Source of the DNA: Bin25 sp965221765
Lineage (GTDB): Bacteria > Bacteroidota > Bacteroidia > Flavobacteriales > Flavobacteriaceae
Length of the DNA stretch: 64,000 nucleotides
Reading direction: 5' to 3'
Assembly: GCA_965221765.1 (NCBI GenBank)
Contig: OZ244911.1
Location: forward strand, 372,001-436,000
Below the pieces are notes generated by a model. It saw only the letters and a program-made list of their open reading frames with translations, had not been told where the DNA came from and searched no databases. Positions 8,307-20,088 of the stretch are shown piece after piece (within the stretch, counting starts at the first letter, position 1; every line of letters begins with the position of its first letter). Both the position numbers and the translations under genes were made by a program.

Positions 8307-11300
8307 ATTCGCAAAATCCGGTTTAAAATTCATATCTCATTCGGAGTCTTTCTATTTAGTGTTATTGGAATAGCACAAACTATTTTGGTGGGAACCGTCA
8401 CTGATGAATCCAATTTGCCGTTGCCTGGAGCCTCCATTTTAAATCAAGTCTCTGGGCTTGGAGCTATTACTGATTTTGATGGGAATTTTCAAATAGAAGT
8501 GAATCACAATGATCAGTTGGTCGTATCCTACTTAGGGTATGAAGATTAAATTTTACAACAACCATTTATTGAAAATATTCTTGTTCAATTGATACGATCC
8601 ACATCTTTGGAGGAAGTTGTCATCACGGCATTGGGTATCCCAAGAGTTGAAAAAGCACTTGGGTATTCCCTACAAAAAATATCAGCGCAACAAATAATGA
8701 CGGTTCGATCTTCTAATATAATCGGATCACTCCATGGAAAAGTAGCTAGAGTGAGCATACGCAGTTCTTCGGCAGGACCTGCAGCATCAGCCAATATTAC
8801 CATAGGGGGTATTTCATCACTTACAGGAAATAATCAACCTTTGTTTGTTGTTAACGGAATGCCAATAACCAATGATTTGTATAGTTTCGATGATGGACTC
8901 AATGGCTCGACTACTATCGATTTTGGAAATGCAGCTCAAGTCATCAATGCCGATGATGTGCATGAGATAAATATTCTAAAAGGGCCTGCAGCTTCAGCAC
9001 TTTATGGATCGAGGGCTGCCAATGGAGTGGTACTGGTTGAAACTAAAACAGGAAATACACAACCCAAAGGATTAGGCGTGGAGTTGAATACTAGCATTAC
9101 TTTTTATAGTCCTTTGAAACTTCCTAATTATCAAAACAAATATGGATATGGAGGGGGTGGAAAGTACAGTTATTTGGATGGTTCAACATATATAGGGCCT
9201 TATGAACACTACGATGCTTATGCTGAAAATTGGGGACCTGAAATGAATGGACAGAACATTATACAATTCCATTCTAATGGCCAACGTACCCTTTCATCCG
9301 GCACCAAATAATATTCGAGAATTTTACAGACGAGGCATTACCCATATCTCGAATGTATCGATTAATAATATCAATGAATTGAATCAGAGTAGATTTTCTT
9401 ATACGCATTTGCGTAATGAAGGTATTTTACCTAATACTGAATTGAGTAGAAACACCTTTCAAGCAAGTGTTGGTAAAACGCTATTTGATGAGAAACTATA
9501 CATACAATTTAATTCTTCTTTTGTCCGTTCCTACTTCTGATAATATCCCTAATTCAGGATATGATGAATCTTCTTCGGTAATGTATATTTTTCTTTGGTA
9601 CCCACGTCAAGTTCAAAACAAACATATGAAGCCGTATTGGCAACCTGGAAAAGAAGGAATGCAGCAACGCTATATTGAAAATCTATGGGGGGGGGTGATA
9701 ATCCCTATTTCGTTTTAAATGAAAATACCAATGCGTTTCAAAGCAACCGATTGATTTGAAATGTTCATTTAAGTTATAAAATTAACAGATTTGCTGATAT
9801 CAGCATTCATTATGGTGTCGATTATTTGAATGAACAACGTCAATTCCGAAGAGCCCCCCCCAACTAAGGTGGTATTGAATGGCAGCTATAGAGAAGATGA
9901 AATATCCTTTAGAGAAAGCAATGCAGAATTTTTATTTAATCTAAATCAGACACCTGATACAGAAAATCATTTTGATATTGATCTCAGATTTGGTGGAAAT
10001 TTAATGTCCCAGAAATCACAAAATGGTATTGCCAATAATCCGGAACTCCAAATATTTGGTACTGATGAATCAATCTAAACGCTAATAAATGCACGAAGTG
10101 TCGTATTGGTAGAATCTCTAAAAAATAACGCAAAAATCAATAGTCTATTTGGCTTATTTTCCTTGGACTATAAAAACTGGGCATATTTAGATATTACTTA
10201 CCGCAATGATTGGGCCATCACTGATCCAAGTATGGATATTGATGCATCGAATTTCTCATATGGATATCCTTCGCTATCCTATAGTTTTATTTTTAGTGAA
10301 TTATTCAATTTGCCAGTCGCTATTGACTTTCTAAAATTCAGAGCTTCCTACGCAGAGGTAGGAAATAGCGCTCGTCCTTATTCATTCCAAAACACCTTTA
10401 CTCCAGAACCTCCCTATGGCAGTAGCCCAGTTTTTAGAACCAACCGAACCATTTCAGATCCTGATTTAAAAAATGAAACGACCACGGCTTCTGAACTTGG
10501 GCTAGATATTCGATGTCTCAAAAGCAAACTCAACTTAGATGTGACATATTATCGTATGAAGAGTTTTGATCAGATTATTTCACTTCCTGTTGGCAGAACG
10601 AGCGGTTATGATTTTTATTTAACCAATGGTGGTGAAATCAGTAATAAGGGCATCGAAATATCATTGGAAACCAATCTAGGGAGTTCCTCCGGTCTACAGT
10701 GGGCTAACACCATCAACTTTACGAGCAATCGATCGATGGTCGAATCACTCCCAGAGGTCATAAAAAGCGGGCAATATTCTATCGTTGCCGATCTTTTTCC
10801 TAATGATCCAGGGAGCTCAGATTTGGAGTTTGTCGCCAAAGAAGGAGAACTTTTAGGACAATTGGTTGGGCTTGGATTTCAGCGGGGTCCTGATGGACAA
10901 ATCATCCATGAAAATGGGTTACCATTGATAACTTCTGAAAAAGTTTCTGCAGGATCTTATCAACCTGATTTTTTGATAGGCTCCTACCATCAGTTTAATT
11001 TTAAAAATTTCTCGTTGTCGATTTTATTTGATGGACAAGTTGGAGGGCTTGTTTATTCTCGACAACATGCATTATTGGCTACGGGCGGTTCTATTGTAAA
11101 TGATGACGATCCAAATTTACCGCTCAATACCCTAGATGGTCGAACTGTTTATTCTGTGAGTTATGAAAATGGGTCAGTGAATCCGACTTATACTTTGGTT
11201 CAACAAGGAGGTGTAATTGGTCTAGGTTTGATGGTTAATCAAAACGGTAGTTTGGTTCCAAATGATGTTATTGTTCCGGCTGGTGGAGCTAGTTATACGG

Positions 11301-11611
11301 GCTATTTTTATAACTACTATGGCAATGGCTTTAATCGAGATAATATCGAAGCAGCTACATACGATGCGACCTATTTTAAATTAAGAGAAGTGAGTTTGAG
11401 TTATCAGTTCAATTCTGAATTAATCAAATCGTGGGGATTACAGTCCGCTACGATATCCCTCATAGTTAAAAATTTGCTTCTGTTGAGCGATGTTCCTACC
11501 ATAGATCCAGAGGTGTACTCTATCAGAAATGGTTTGTTTATTAATGGTTTTGAAAGCAATTCTATACCAACAGTAAGAAGTTTTGGATTGAATATGAATT
11601 TAATGCTATAA
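8307..11611 (+). pseudogene. SusC-like TonB-linked glycan importer, dead
   Basis: Translating across breaks gives a full SusC/RagA protein: signal-like start, carboxypeptidase-like repeat (VGTVTDESNLPLPGASI), a plug with NGMPI and LKGPAASALYGSRAANGV, and a complete barrel to 11611. SusC proteins form the outer-membrane pore that imports oligosaccharides bound by SusD. Damage: no ATG (a TAA precedes 8307), TAA at 8547-8549, frame changes near 9290 and 9535, a G9 run at 9687-9695, TGA at 9757-9759, a C8 run at 9854-9861 and TAA at 10076-10078. The G9 and C8 runs would each need 7 or 10 bases to keep frame. The downstream susD start overlaps its stop (TAATG). Three nonsense codons make genuine decay likely. 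Confidence 0.85.
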
Positions 11612-13063
11612 TGAAAAAGTGTTTTTCAAATTCATTAGTGTTGAGTTTGTTTCTATTGGGGATAGCTACGTGTGATGATTTTGAAGAACTCAATAAAAAT
11701 CCAAATGAGCCGACCAATGTTTCTACTTTGGTATTGCTAACTTCAGCGATGAGATTAAGTGTAGACACAGCTAATAAAGCCGCTTTTTTACTTTCTAATA
11801 ATATTGCTCAATTAACGGATAGAACACTTCGTCGTGAAGTCGATCAATACCAATGGAATGCTTTTCTAGTGGTTTGGGAAGGATTTTATGAGAGTTTAAC
11901 CGATGTCGAATCAGTGATTACTCAATCCGTTGAACAAGGAAATGAAAAACAAGCAGGGGTGGCCCATGTATTGAGAGCATGGATTTTTTCTCAATTAACT
12001 AATGCGTATGGGGATATCCCGTACTCACAAGTTGTCAAAGGAGGAGAATTGGCTTTTACTCCAAGTTATGATCGGCAAGAAGACATTTATATGGATTTAC
12101 TCAATAAGCTCAATACTGCCATAGGGCTTTTGGGAAGAAGTGGCATTATTGAAGGAGATATCCTTTATCAAGGAAAGGCAGATTATTGGATTCGGTTTGC
12201 AAATTCCCTTAGTCTCAGATTATTGATGTATTCTTCTGAAAAGCAAAATGTCTCTCAAGACTTTAATCGTATTATACAATCTGGACAAATAATCAATTCT
12301 ATTGAGCAGCAGGCCGTTTTAGATTATCCTGATGTTTTTCCAAACCAATTTTATTCATTACCCCTAAAGCAAGGTGATTTTGATGATGTAAATCTATCCC
12401 AAACATCATTGAATGTTTTAAAGAGGTATCAAGATCCTGGATTAAATAGATATGCACGACCGGATAATTTAGAATTTGACACCCCAATATTTTCAGGTTA
12501 TCCCAATGGATTGGGAGGGCAATCTGGCTCACGCTTGGGATTATCTTATTTTGATTATCCTGGGCATATGACAGCTACTGAATTTGGTTTGCCGTATGCT
12601 GATGGGATACTGATGACATATAGTGAAGTCGAGTTTTTAATTGCCGAAGGCATCCTCAATGGATGGGTTCAAGGAGAAATGAGGGAGCATTATAAAATGG
12701 GAATCAAAGCATCCCATCAATATTATCAAGTCAACTATAGTCCTTTTGGGTGGACTGATTTTGAAGATTTTTATGAAAATTCGGGTGTTCAGTACCAACA
12801 ACCAATGGATTTATGGGAACAAAAATGGTTGGGTCTTTATTTCACAACTTTAAATCCTTATTATGAACTGAGAAGATGGTATGTTGCCAGGTGGGGGATG
12901 GGATGGCATTTCTTTTATTGGACCGCCTCAAGGGAATAATAGTAATAATTTTCAACTACCGTTTCGATTTTTATATCCCGGTCAACAACAAAGTTTAAAC
13001 CAAGAAAACTATAACGAAGCGATTTCTCGGTATCAAGTCAATAATCGAATCAATGGTAAAATG
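11611..13063 (+). pseudogene. SusD-like glycan-binding lipoprotein, frameshifted and fused
   Basis: SusD/RagB-type protein: signal peptide with lipobox IATC (Cys21) followed by the typical CDDFEELNKNPN start, then TPR-rich helical domain. Family members cap the SusC pore and bind glycan. The frame runs to 12939 but leaves the family pattern near 12890. A one-base shift restores the normal ending (GGWDGISFIGPPQGNN, later NYNEAISRY), seen at about 12893-13063. That frame then continues without a stop into a BCCT transporter N-terminus. The likely original end is near GKMWI at 13065. The first 425 or so residues look well preserved. Confidence 0.8.
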
Positions 13064-14604
13064 TGGATTATCAATATCCCTCACTTTAAAAAGTATTTTT
13101 TAATCTACCCTCGGGTATTCTATCCGGCTATCATCACGATGGTTCTTTTTATCACGATTGTTATTATTGGTGGTAGTGCCGTAGAAGAATTTTTTAAACA
13201 CATTCATGGAACGGTGACCAAATATACTAGTTGGTTATTTATTGTAGGAGTCAATTTATTTGTTCTTACTAGTCTTTGGGTTGCTTTTGGAAAATATGGT
13301 CAATATAAATTAGGAGGAAAAGACACCCAGCCTGAATTCAGTTTGTTTTCATGGTTATCCATGTTATTTTCTGCAGGATTGGGTATCGGCCTGCTTTATT
13401 ATGGTGTTTATGAAACTATTTCGCATTATGTCAATACTCCCATAGAAACTTTAAATGAACCCCAAAAAGCTATCCAGTCCTTATCATTGACCTATTTGCA
13501 CTAGGGCGTCCATGGTTGGGCCATCTATTGTGTTTTAGGTCTGGCTCTGGGCTATTATACCTATAATAAAAAATTACCATTTGCTATTCGAAGTATTTTT
13601 TTCCATTATTAGGTAAAAAAATATACTCGATTTATGGAGATATCATTGACATCATTGCCATTGTAACGACATTATTTGGTATTGCGACTTCATTGGGAAT
13701 TGGATTAACTCAATTGGCAACAGGAATCAATTATGTATTTGGTATTCAAGCGGGTATTGAATTACAAATCGTCATCATTACTGTGATAACCCTTATTGCC
13801 ACGATATCCGTCATCACCGGATTAAAAAAAGGGATTCTTTTTTTAAGCCAATTAAATATCATTCTAGCCACTCTCTTTTTAATCATCATCTTGTTTTTGT
13901 CAGATACGTTCGGAATCATTAGAATATTCATCGAAAGTTTAGGCATGTATTTCCAGCGTTTTATCGAATTGAGTACGTGGTCTTCTGCGTTTATCAATCC
14001 TCAGTGGCAAAACCAATGGTCTATTTTTTACTATGCTTGGTGGGTGGCCTGGGCTCCCTTTGTAGGGATGTTTATTGCTCGAATTTCAAAAGGACATTCA
14101 TTGAGGGAATTTGTTTTAGGAGTTATTGCCGTTTCTGTTTTTTATCTTTTTTTTGGTTTAGCACCCTTGGTGGATCGGCATTAATCTTAGAAATAGAAAC
14201 CCCCGGTATTATTTCAACGGATGTTTTAAATGATGGTTCAACTGCTATGTTTGGTTTTTTAAAGCAGTTTCCCTGGTCGATCATCACTAGCTTGATGGCA
14301 TTGATTGTCGTGGCTATCTTTTTTATTACATCATCGGATAGTGGATATTTGGTGATTGATAGTATTTTAACAGGAGGAAAATTAAATCCTCCTATTGGTC
14401 AACGAATTTTATGGACCGTTACCGAAGGCATTGTGGCTATTGCTCTGCTCATCGGTGGGGGCTCAGTGCGATGCAAGCGGTCAATGTCAGTTTAGGAATT
14501 CTCTTTTTTTGGTGACTTATTCATTGATACGATCGATTAGAAGAATTCATAGAGAAGTCAGTCGCCAAAATCAAAGGCATAAAAAAGCTAACTCTGATCC
14601 ATAA
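13061..14604 (+). pseudogene. BCCT-family betaine/choline/carnitine transporter, dead
   Basis: BCCT secondary transporter reading from ATG 13061. Recognisable parts are SAGLGIGLLYYGVYE, a W-G-V-H-G-W-A region, the central helices (ATSLGIGLTQLATGINYVFG) and the later ITSSDSGYLV helix. These proteins import compatible solutes in the cytoplasmic membrane. A TAG at 13502-13504 replaces the Trp of H-W-G. Four frameshifts follow, each one base short in a run: T7 near 13600, T8 near 14150, G5 near 14460 and T7 near 14505. Restoring one base at each gives a continuous protein. The gene could be dead, or partly a consensus artefact apart from the nonsense codon. Confidence 0.85.
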
Positions 14605-14682
14605 TCCGTATTTTGATTTATTACCTTATGGTCGTCATGTTCAATTGAACATGATGATGCCAAAAATCAAATCATCAGTCTT

Positions 14683-14690
14683 TATATTTG
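14683..14690 (+). promoter_or_regulatory. Candidate -7 promoter element for ferredoxin
   Basis: TATATTTG matches TAnnTTTG and ends 19 bases before the ferredoxin ATG, leaving a short leader. No obvious -33 element. Confidence 0.5.
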
Positions 14691-14709
14691 TGCAATAAAC
14701 AGTTCAAAA

Positions 14710-15000
14710 ATGGCACAGTCAAAAACCATAGCAATTATCTATGAAAATATTTCACATGAACTAGAAAATCCTGGAGATAAAACCATTTTAGATGTCGCTT
14801 TGGATTCCGGTTTGGAGGTTCCTTATTCTTGTCAAGGTGGGGTTTGCAGTACTTGCGTGGCTCGTATTGAACAAGGAGAAGCATCCATGAAAAACAATGA
14901 GATTCTGACGGATCGAGAAATTTCTGAAGGTCTTGTTTTATGCTGTCAAGCAATCCCCTCCACAGATTATATAAGGGTTAATTTTGATGATAGTTTTTGA
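14710..15000 (+). CDS. Plant-type [2Fe-2S] ferredoxin
   Basis: A 96-residue ferredoxin with cluster ligands Cys41, Cys46, Cys49 and Cys79 (C-x4-C-x2-C-x29-C), in the contexts YSCQGGVCSTC and CCQ. The spacing is that of the stand-alone or reductase-linked PaaE-type ferredoxin domain rather than the adrenodoxin type. It would pass single electrons in the cytoplasm; the partner is not evident here. It follows the dead BCCT gene but has its own promoter-like element. Complete, with ATG start and TGA stop. Confidence 0.9.
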   Translation: MAQSKTIAIIYENISHELENPGDKTILDVALDSGLEVPYSCQGGVCSTCVARIEQGEASMKNNEILTDREISEGLVLCCQAIPSTDYIRVNFDDSF

Positions 15001-15075
15001 TTGATGCCGATTCTTTGTTGTTTGGCACGGGACCAATAAAAGTTTAAAACAAGGGACCTATAAGGAAATCCTACA

Positions 15076-15942
15076 CTACTTTTTGATTTGTTTTTCTAAT
15101 TCTCCAAGTTTATTCAATATCATTTGTTGGGTTTCATTGACTTTTTGGAGTAGATTTTCTTCAGATTCATCGATTTCTTTTTCAATCGTTTCTTTCACTT
15201 GAAGTTTTTCCCAAACTTGACTGGTCATCACTGCAATAAAAACATTGAGCGTGACTAAAACCAAAACAAAGGCATAAGAAATAAAGTAAGGAATCGATAT
15301 CCATTGAGCAAGCCCTTGGAAATCTCTTATTTCGACATAGGCTTCATTATATCCATCAATTAATATGGCCATTAAGGAAAAAAATGCATGGTGCAAACTG
15401 CTAAAATCTAATGTTCCAAGATTTTGTTGATTGAATAAGAACATTCCTACAACCGCATAAATAAAGAGGATGATGGCAATTAAAAATCCGAATACAAAAA
15501 CTGTCTGAGTGGTTTGAAAGATTTTATGTGAAATCGTTTTTAGTTCTTTATTGATCGAAATCAATCTTAACAATCGAAAGATTCGAATCAATCGAGCGAT
15601 AAAGATTAATTCGGAATAACCCAAATGGATGATAAATGTCCCTAGAAGAGATCCTAATAAAATCAGCCCATCAAATGTGAGCCATCGGATTTCTTCTTTG
15701 ACATGGAGGTATCGATACTTTTGATCGATTTGATTTTTCCCAATCTGTCTTTGACTCAATCTGAGTTTTTTGAGCCTTAAATAAAATTCAATAGAAAAAA
15801 GCAATGTGATGAAATACTCAAGCCCATGAAATACATCTAGCACAGTTGGACTACCAAATTCATAAGTCTGTATTCCTATGATAGCCGAAGAAGTAAAAAT
15901 CAGATAGGTAGAAAATAATTCTAAGTGCTTGGTTTGAATCAT
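15076..15942 (-). CDS. Voltage-gated-type ion channel, six TM
   Basis: A 288-residue ion-transport-family protein. Helices S1-S3 lie at about 10-115. S4 is a clear voltage sensor with Arg at every third position (ARLIRIFRLLRLI, about 115-128). S5 is at about 148-172, a pore loop at about 180-200 and S6 at about 213-240. A charged coiled coil (about 245-288) probably tetramerises it, as in NaChBac relatives. The pore loop reads LMAILIDGYNEAY where sodium channels have T-L-E-S-W, so ion selectivity cannot be assigned. It converges with the ferredoxin gene and looks intact. Confidence 0.8.
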   Translation of the reverse strand: MIQTKHLELFSTYLIFTSSAIIGIQTYEFGSPTVLDVFHGLEYFITLLFSIEFYLRLKKLRLSQRQIGKNQIDQKYRYLHVKEEIRWLTFDGLILLGSLLGTFIIHLGYSELIFIARLIRIFRLLRLISINKELKTISHKIFQTTQTVFVFGFLIAIILFIYAVVGMFLFNQQNLGTLDFSSLHHAFFSLMAILIDGYNEAYVEIRDFQGLAQWISIPYFISYAFVLVLVTLNVFIAVMTSQVWEKLQVKETIEKEIDESEENLLQKVNETQQMILNKLGELEKQIKK

Positions 15943-16044
15943 AGGTTAAATAATTTCATTCTATAGATGGTTATGGAATGAAGTTGGGAGCCAAAAGTAA
16001 AGGCAAAATCATAATCAATCGTATCCAAGGAATTTTTTGATTCA

Positions 16045-18119
16045 CTACCAATCAAGATTTGAAAATTTTTTCAAAATGAGATTTTTGGTTTCTTCTACAA
16101 TCAAAAATAAATCACTTTCTTCCTCAATCAGTATATCATTAACTAATTCAAGCGCCCAGTCATTGATTAATTCTATAGAATTATCAGCCATTAGTTTGAA
16201 TTCATTACATTTTAATAAGATGGATTCTATTGGGTGATAATCTCTCGACAATAGAAATTTCAATAGTTCAAAATTTTTACTATCGAGACCAAAACTTTCG
16301 TTCAGAACTTCTGATTCATGACTTTCTTCTATTTCATCTTCCTTAAAAATATTTTTTAAGTGATTCTTAATCTGACTTGTTTCTTTAATCTTTTTTTCTA
16401 TTATACCCTTACGTATTACAAAATCACGCTCTTTTAACCTTATGTTTTCTCTAGAAAAAGTGATGCTATTATAATTGAGAATTTTTCCTTCTTTGTATTA
16501 AATAGTTCAATTCTTTGGAAAAATCATTTTCGGCTATTCTTAACCAATATACCATTTAATCTATTCTTAGTGATGGAGTTTACAAATCCATTATCATTGG
16601 GTACTAGGTACTCAAGCATATTTGCAAGAATCCTTTTTTCTTTACTAACGAGATTTGAAATTCTTTTGTTAAGAAAATCTCCCAAATTAAATTCAATATG
16701 AAAGAGCCAATAAGCATAGGCGTTTAATAATTTTTTCTCAGTTTCATTAATATTCTTTTTACAGTTAATGTAATTATTCAAAGGAAGAAGGATATCCAAA
16801 TATTTTGTTGATGAAGAATTAAACTAGACTGCAGACGAAATAATAATTTGATAGAAATCAGTTTGTTTTCTTTTAATGAATGGAAGTTTTTTATTGGAAA
16901 ATTCAAATAGTACATATTGATTGTAAGGATTTGATTCTATGATATGAAATTCTGATATTGGGGATACACCATAACCTATGTCTTGAATTAAGAGTTTAAG
17001 TATTGTGGTTTCAACTTCCAAAACACTTGATTCTATTGTATTAGTTAAAAATCCTATGAGTTCTTGAAAATCAACTAAATAGTAATGACCCATTTGATGA
17101 GAAAGAATCCAATTTCGTATTCTATTGAGTTCAATCTTTCGATTTTTGATTGAATTTTTAAACCTTTGAAAATCGTAATCGTCAACAAGGTTGCTCGACT
17201 TTTCATCAAATTTTAGGCTGATTGTTTTTAAATAGTTATGAATTTTTTCGACTCTGCTATTAACCTTTGTTCCAATATGTATGAAATCTCTTTGAGCCTT
17301 TATGGGTAATTTTCCAGCATAAAATTCTTTGTTAATTACAACTTCTGTTGGACAAGATGTGCAATGAATTGAGTAGGTGATTATTTCATGAAACCCTTTG
17401 GTTTCAATAATCCACTTCTCTTTTAGAGAAGAATCAAAATAATCGTAAAATATTTTTTTAAACTCATCGAAATTAAAATAAGATTTATCACCATTATAAA
17501 TCTGATGATTGAATATAAACCAACCAAAGGCAATTTCTTTTGAGATAGGTGTTTTAGAAGTAGCGTGTTTTGCGAACAAAAATTTAAGTAATAAATTTGG
17601 CTTCATTGGATTTACAAGCAACCAATCTAAATCAACTTGATTCAGATTTTTTATCGCCATTATTTCTAGTAGTTGCCTTATTTGAAACGATATTTTTTTA
17701 TGATTTATGAAATGAGCATAAAGAGTTTTTAATTTTAAAAAAAGATTTCTGTATTCAACATTATCGACTAAATTTTCGTTTGTATCATGCAAGACTCTTC
17801 TTTGAATCCCATTAAAATAGTGTTGAAATCCATTAATAGTTAATCTATTGTAATTTTTATCTGATTCTATCCAAGCTAAAAATGATTTGTACTCAACAAC
17901 TGGGATTTTCATCCAAAAGTTCTCATTTGTTGTAAAGTCAATGTTAGGAATAAAGGGTTTATTTTCTTGCCGTCCTATTTCAGATCCCAATAATTCAATA
18001 TTTGGAATCAATACCCTTTGTTCTAAATCCGAATAATAAAAGTTTCCTAAAGAACTAGAAAATCCATAAAATGAAATTTGTTCTCCAGGTTTTATCCATC
18101 GAAAATTTTGAGATCTCAA
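16045..18119 (-). pseudogene. TerB_N/TerB_C domain protein, disrupted
   Basis: Three frames reconstruct one protein. Frame 18119-16824 (431 residues) has the TerB_N start (FRWIKPGEQISFYG) and its helical core, with ESDKNYNR and YFNGIQRRVL. An in-frame TAG at 16824-16826 separates it from 16799-16524 (HIEFNLGDFLNK). After two frame changes the last part carries a TerB_C-like domain (FKLMADNSIELINDWA, ILIEEESD). Ter-associated genes with SNF2-type helicases have been described by comparative genomics as stress or DNA-processing modules. The SNF2 gene directly upstream fits, and both are damaged. Function is inferred only from family association. Confidence 0.65.
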
Positions 18120-18208
18120 TTATGAATTAGTATTTAGATCAAAAAAAGTGGATTATTGTAAATAAAATTTAATCTAATTTCTCTGTTGTAAATCAAGTTG
18201 TCAAAGAA

Positions 18209-19768
18209 TTAATTAAATATCTCAGAACCTAATTGACTTTCTATGCTTTTTGGATAAGTCATCAATGTATCTTTTAAAAAGGTCTTTCTACTAAGTAAAT
18301 GATCCAATACAATGTCAAAACTCTCTTCTGTTGGATGTTTGCTGATTGGGTAGTAGATATTCACATTTTTATCTTGCCCTATTCTGTAAGCCCTATCATT
18401 TGCTTGGGATTCTTTGGCAGGATTCCAATCTCTTTCTAAATGAAAAATGTGATTGGCAGCAGTAATGTTCAGACCGACGCCAGGCGCTCTTGGTGATAAA
18501 ATAATAATGTTAAATCCGTTTTGCTTGGAAAATTTATTGATTAAACCAATTCTTGTTTCATCTATATTGTCCGATTCGGTTTTAGTTATTCCAGAAATGA
18601 TGTCAAGAGAAACATTAAACTCTCTATATATACAGTTTTTGAGTACATACTGAATGGAACGAGAAATCACAAATATGATTAATTTTTCATCAAGATTTTT
18701 GACTTTGGTAATGATTGCGTACAGTGCTTCAAGACGGGCAGATTCAAACCAAAACTCTTCTTTTGTGATGTTATTAATTATACTAGAGTTATTGGTGAAG
18801 GTCAGTCTTGGGTGTAACATACAAGCACGGATTCGGTTGAGGTGGACTAAAGTTGATGATCTTTTATGCTCATTCAATTTCAGTTTTCTTATTTCATCCA
18901 GGTTGATTAATTGAGATGAAGGCATCATTTTATCAAGAGCACTGTCATATTCAGCGTTATCAGATTTTAGCCCTTTAAATAATTTCTTTTGGGGAAGTTT
19001 ATTTCCAAGTTTATCCTTTAGCTCTTCATTTGTTCTGCGGATTAAAAATGGCAAACTCGCATAGTAAAGATCTTTTCCTAATTTGAGTTTAAAGGATTCA
19101 TTCTTGTTCAATGGTCGAACATATGCATCCACAAATTCTTCACTAGTTCCTAACAATTCAGGATTACAAGTATCCATCAGACACCAAAATTCTTGCAATT
19201 TATTTTCTACTGGAGTTCCTGTTGAAATAATGTTTAAATCTGATTTGAGAGCTTTTGCTGTTATTGTTGCAATAGTATTTGGGTTTTTAATTCGTTGTCC
19301 TTCATCAAAGATGACACAATGAAAATCGATTAATCCTATAGAGAATTTATATCGAGCCATTGTTTCATAGTTCGTTAAGATGAGTCTACCGGGTAAATCT
19401 AAGGCAGTTTCACCAAAACCATCTTTTTTGATTTTTAGTCTTCGTTCCATTTCTTTAAGCTGAGGTTCACCAGGTGTATGTTCTTGTTTGATTTCATCTT
19501 CGTACTTAGTTAATTTGAATTTGTCCAAATCTGCTTGAGTATTGAGAATAATAATATCAGTAAAGAACCCTATATTGAAAAACTTTTCATACTCTTTCTT
19601 CCAGTTTTTCAATAAAGTAACTGGTGCAACGACCATAAAGGATTTATCAATTTTTTTATTAACCTCACCATGATAGTCGACAATATATTTCATTCCAAGA
19701 AGACATGTTAAAGTCTTCCCCAAACCCATGTCATCTGCTAAAACTCCTCCTCGCAACGACTCAACGGT
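18209..19768 (-). pseudogene. SNF2-family helicase, N-terminus lost
   Basis: The 515-residue frame starts at the Walker A motif (ADDMGLGKT, GLGKT at residues 11-15), so the usual several-hundred-residue N-terminal part is missing. It continues through motif Ia, a DEGQ motif II (IFDEGQRIKNP), STGTPVENK (motif III) and the C-terminal RecA lobe with PGVGLNI and QANDRAYRIGQ (motif VI). Such proteins are ATP-driven DNA translocases. At about 19757-19770 the sequence changes abruptly to GC-richer DNA coding an unrelated secreted protein on the other strand, so the gene was cut by rearrangement. It is adjacent to the TerB_N gene on the same strand, separated by 89 bases. Confidence 0.8.
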
Positions 19769-20013
19769 CCGGTGGCGTCACCCGTAATAATGCCTTTACA
19801 GTGACCGGTACGGGAGTGTCTTTAGTCACTAGTTTTACAGTTGCTCTCCAGTCGTATCTTCAAGTATTTCTGATGGTCACTTCGACACGACGGTTACGTT
19901 ACGCATGGGAGTTGTCTAGGTCGACTGGTGGTATTGTCAGCGTTTCTTTTCAAATCATGGCACGAAATACGGGAGGCAATGTTTCGATTAACGGCACGAT
20001 TGATTTTTATTAA
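19757..20013 (+). pseudogene. C-terminal fragment of Ig-like surface protein
   Basis: A plus-strand frame with Thr/Ser/Val/Gly-rich beta-strand text (RNNAFTVTGTGVSLVTSFTV, then GGIVSVSFQIMARNTGGNV) ending in TAA. The middle part is in another frame. The composition is that of bacterial Ig-like adhesin repeats and resembles the fragment at 22294-22827. It is GC-richer than the SNF2 gene it abuts. No start, no signal peptide and no anchor are visible. It is probably a translocated tail of a repeat protein. Confidence 0.4.
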
Positions 20014-20088
20014 TCACCCACTAAAACCAATCACAATACCAGCAATCAAATGATTTGGCCCTCTTTCTTATTTAAGGTTTCGCCATCC

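Noticed and set aside
8547..10078. Possible alternative genetic code (stop codons inside susC, BCCT and IS genes)
   Set aside because: Different stops (TAA, TAG, TGA) occur at positions of different residues, and intact genes such as the ferredoxin end with TGA at the normal place. Point-mutation decay explains it better.
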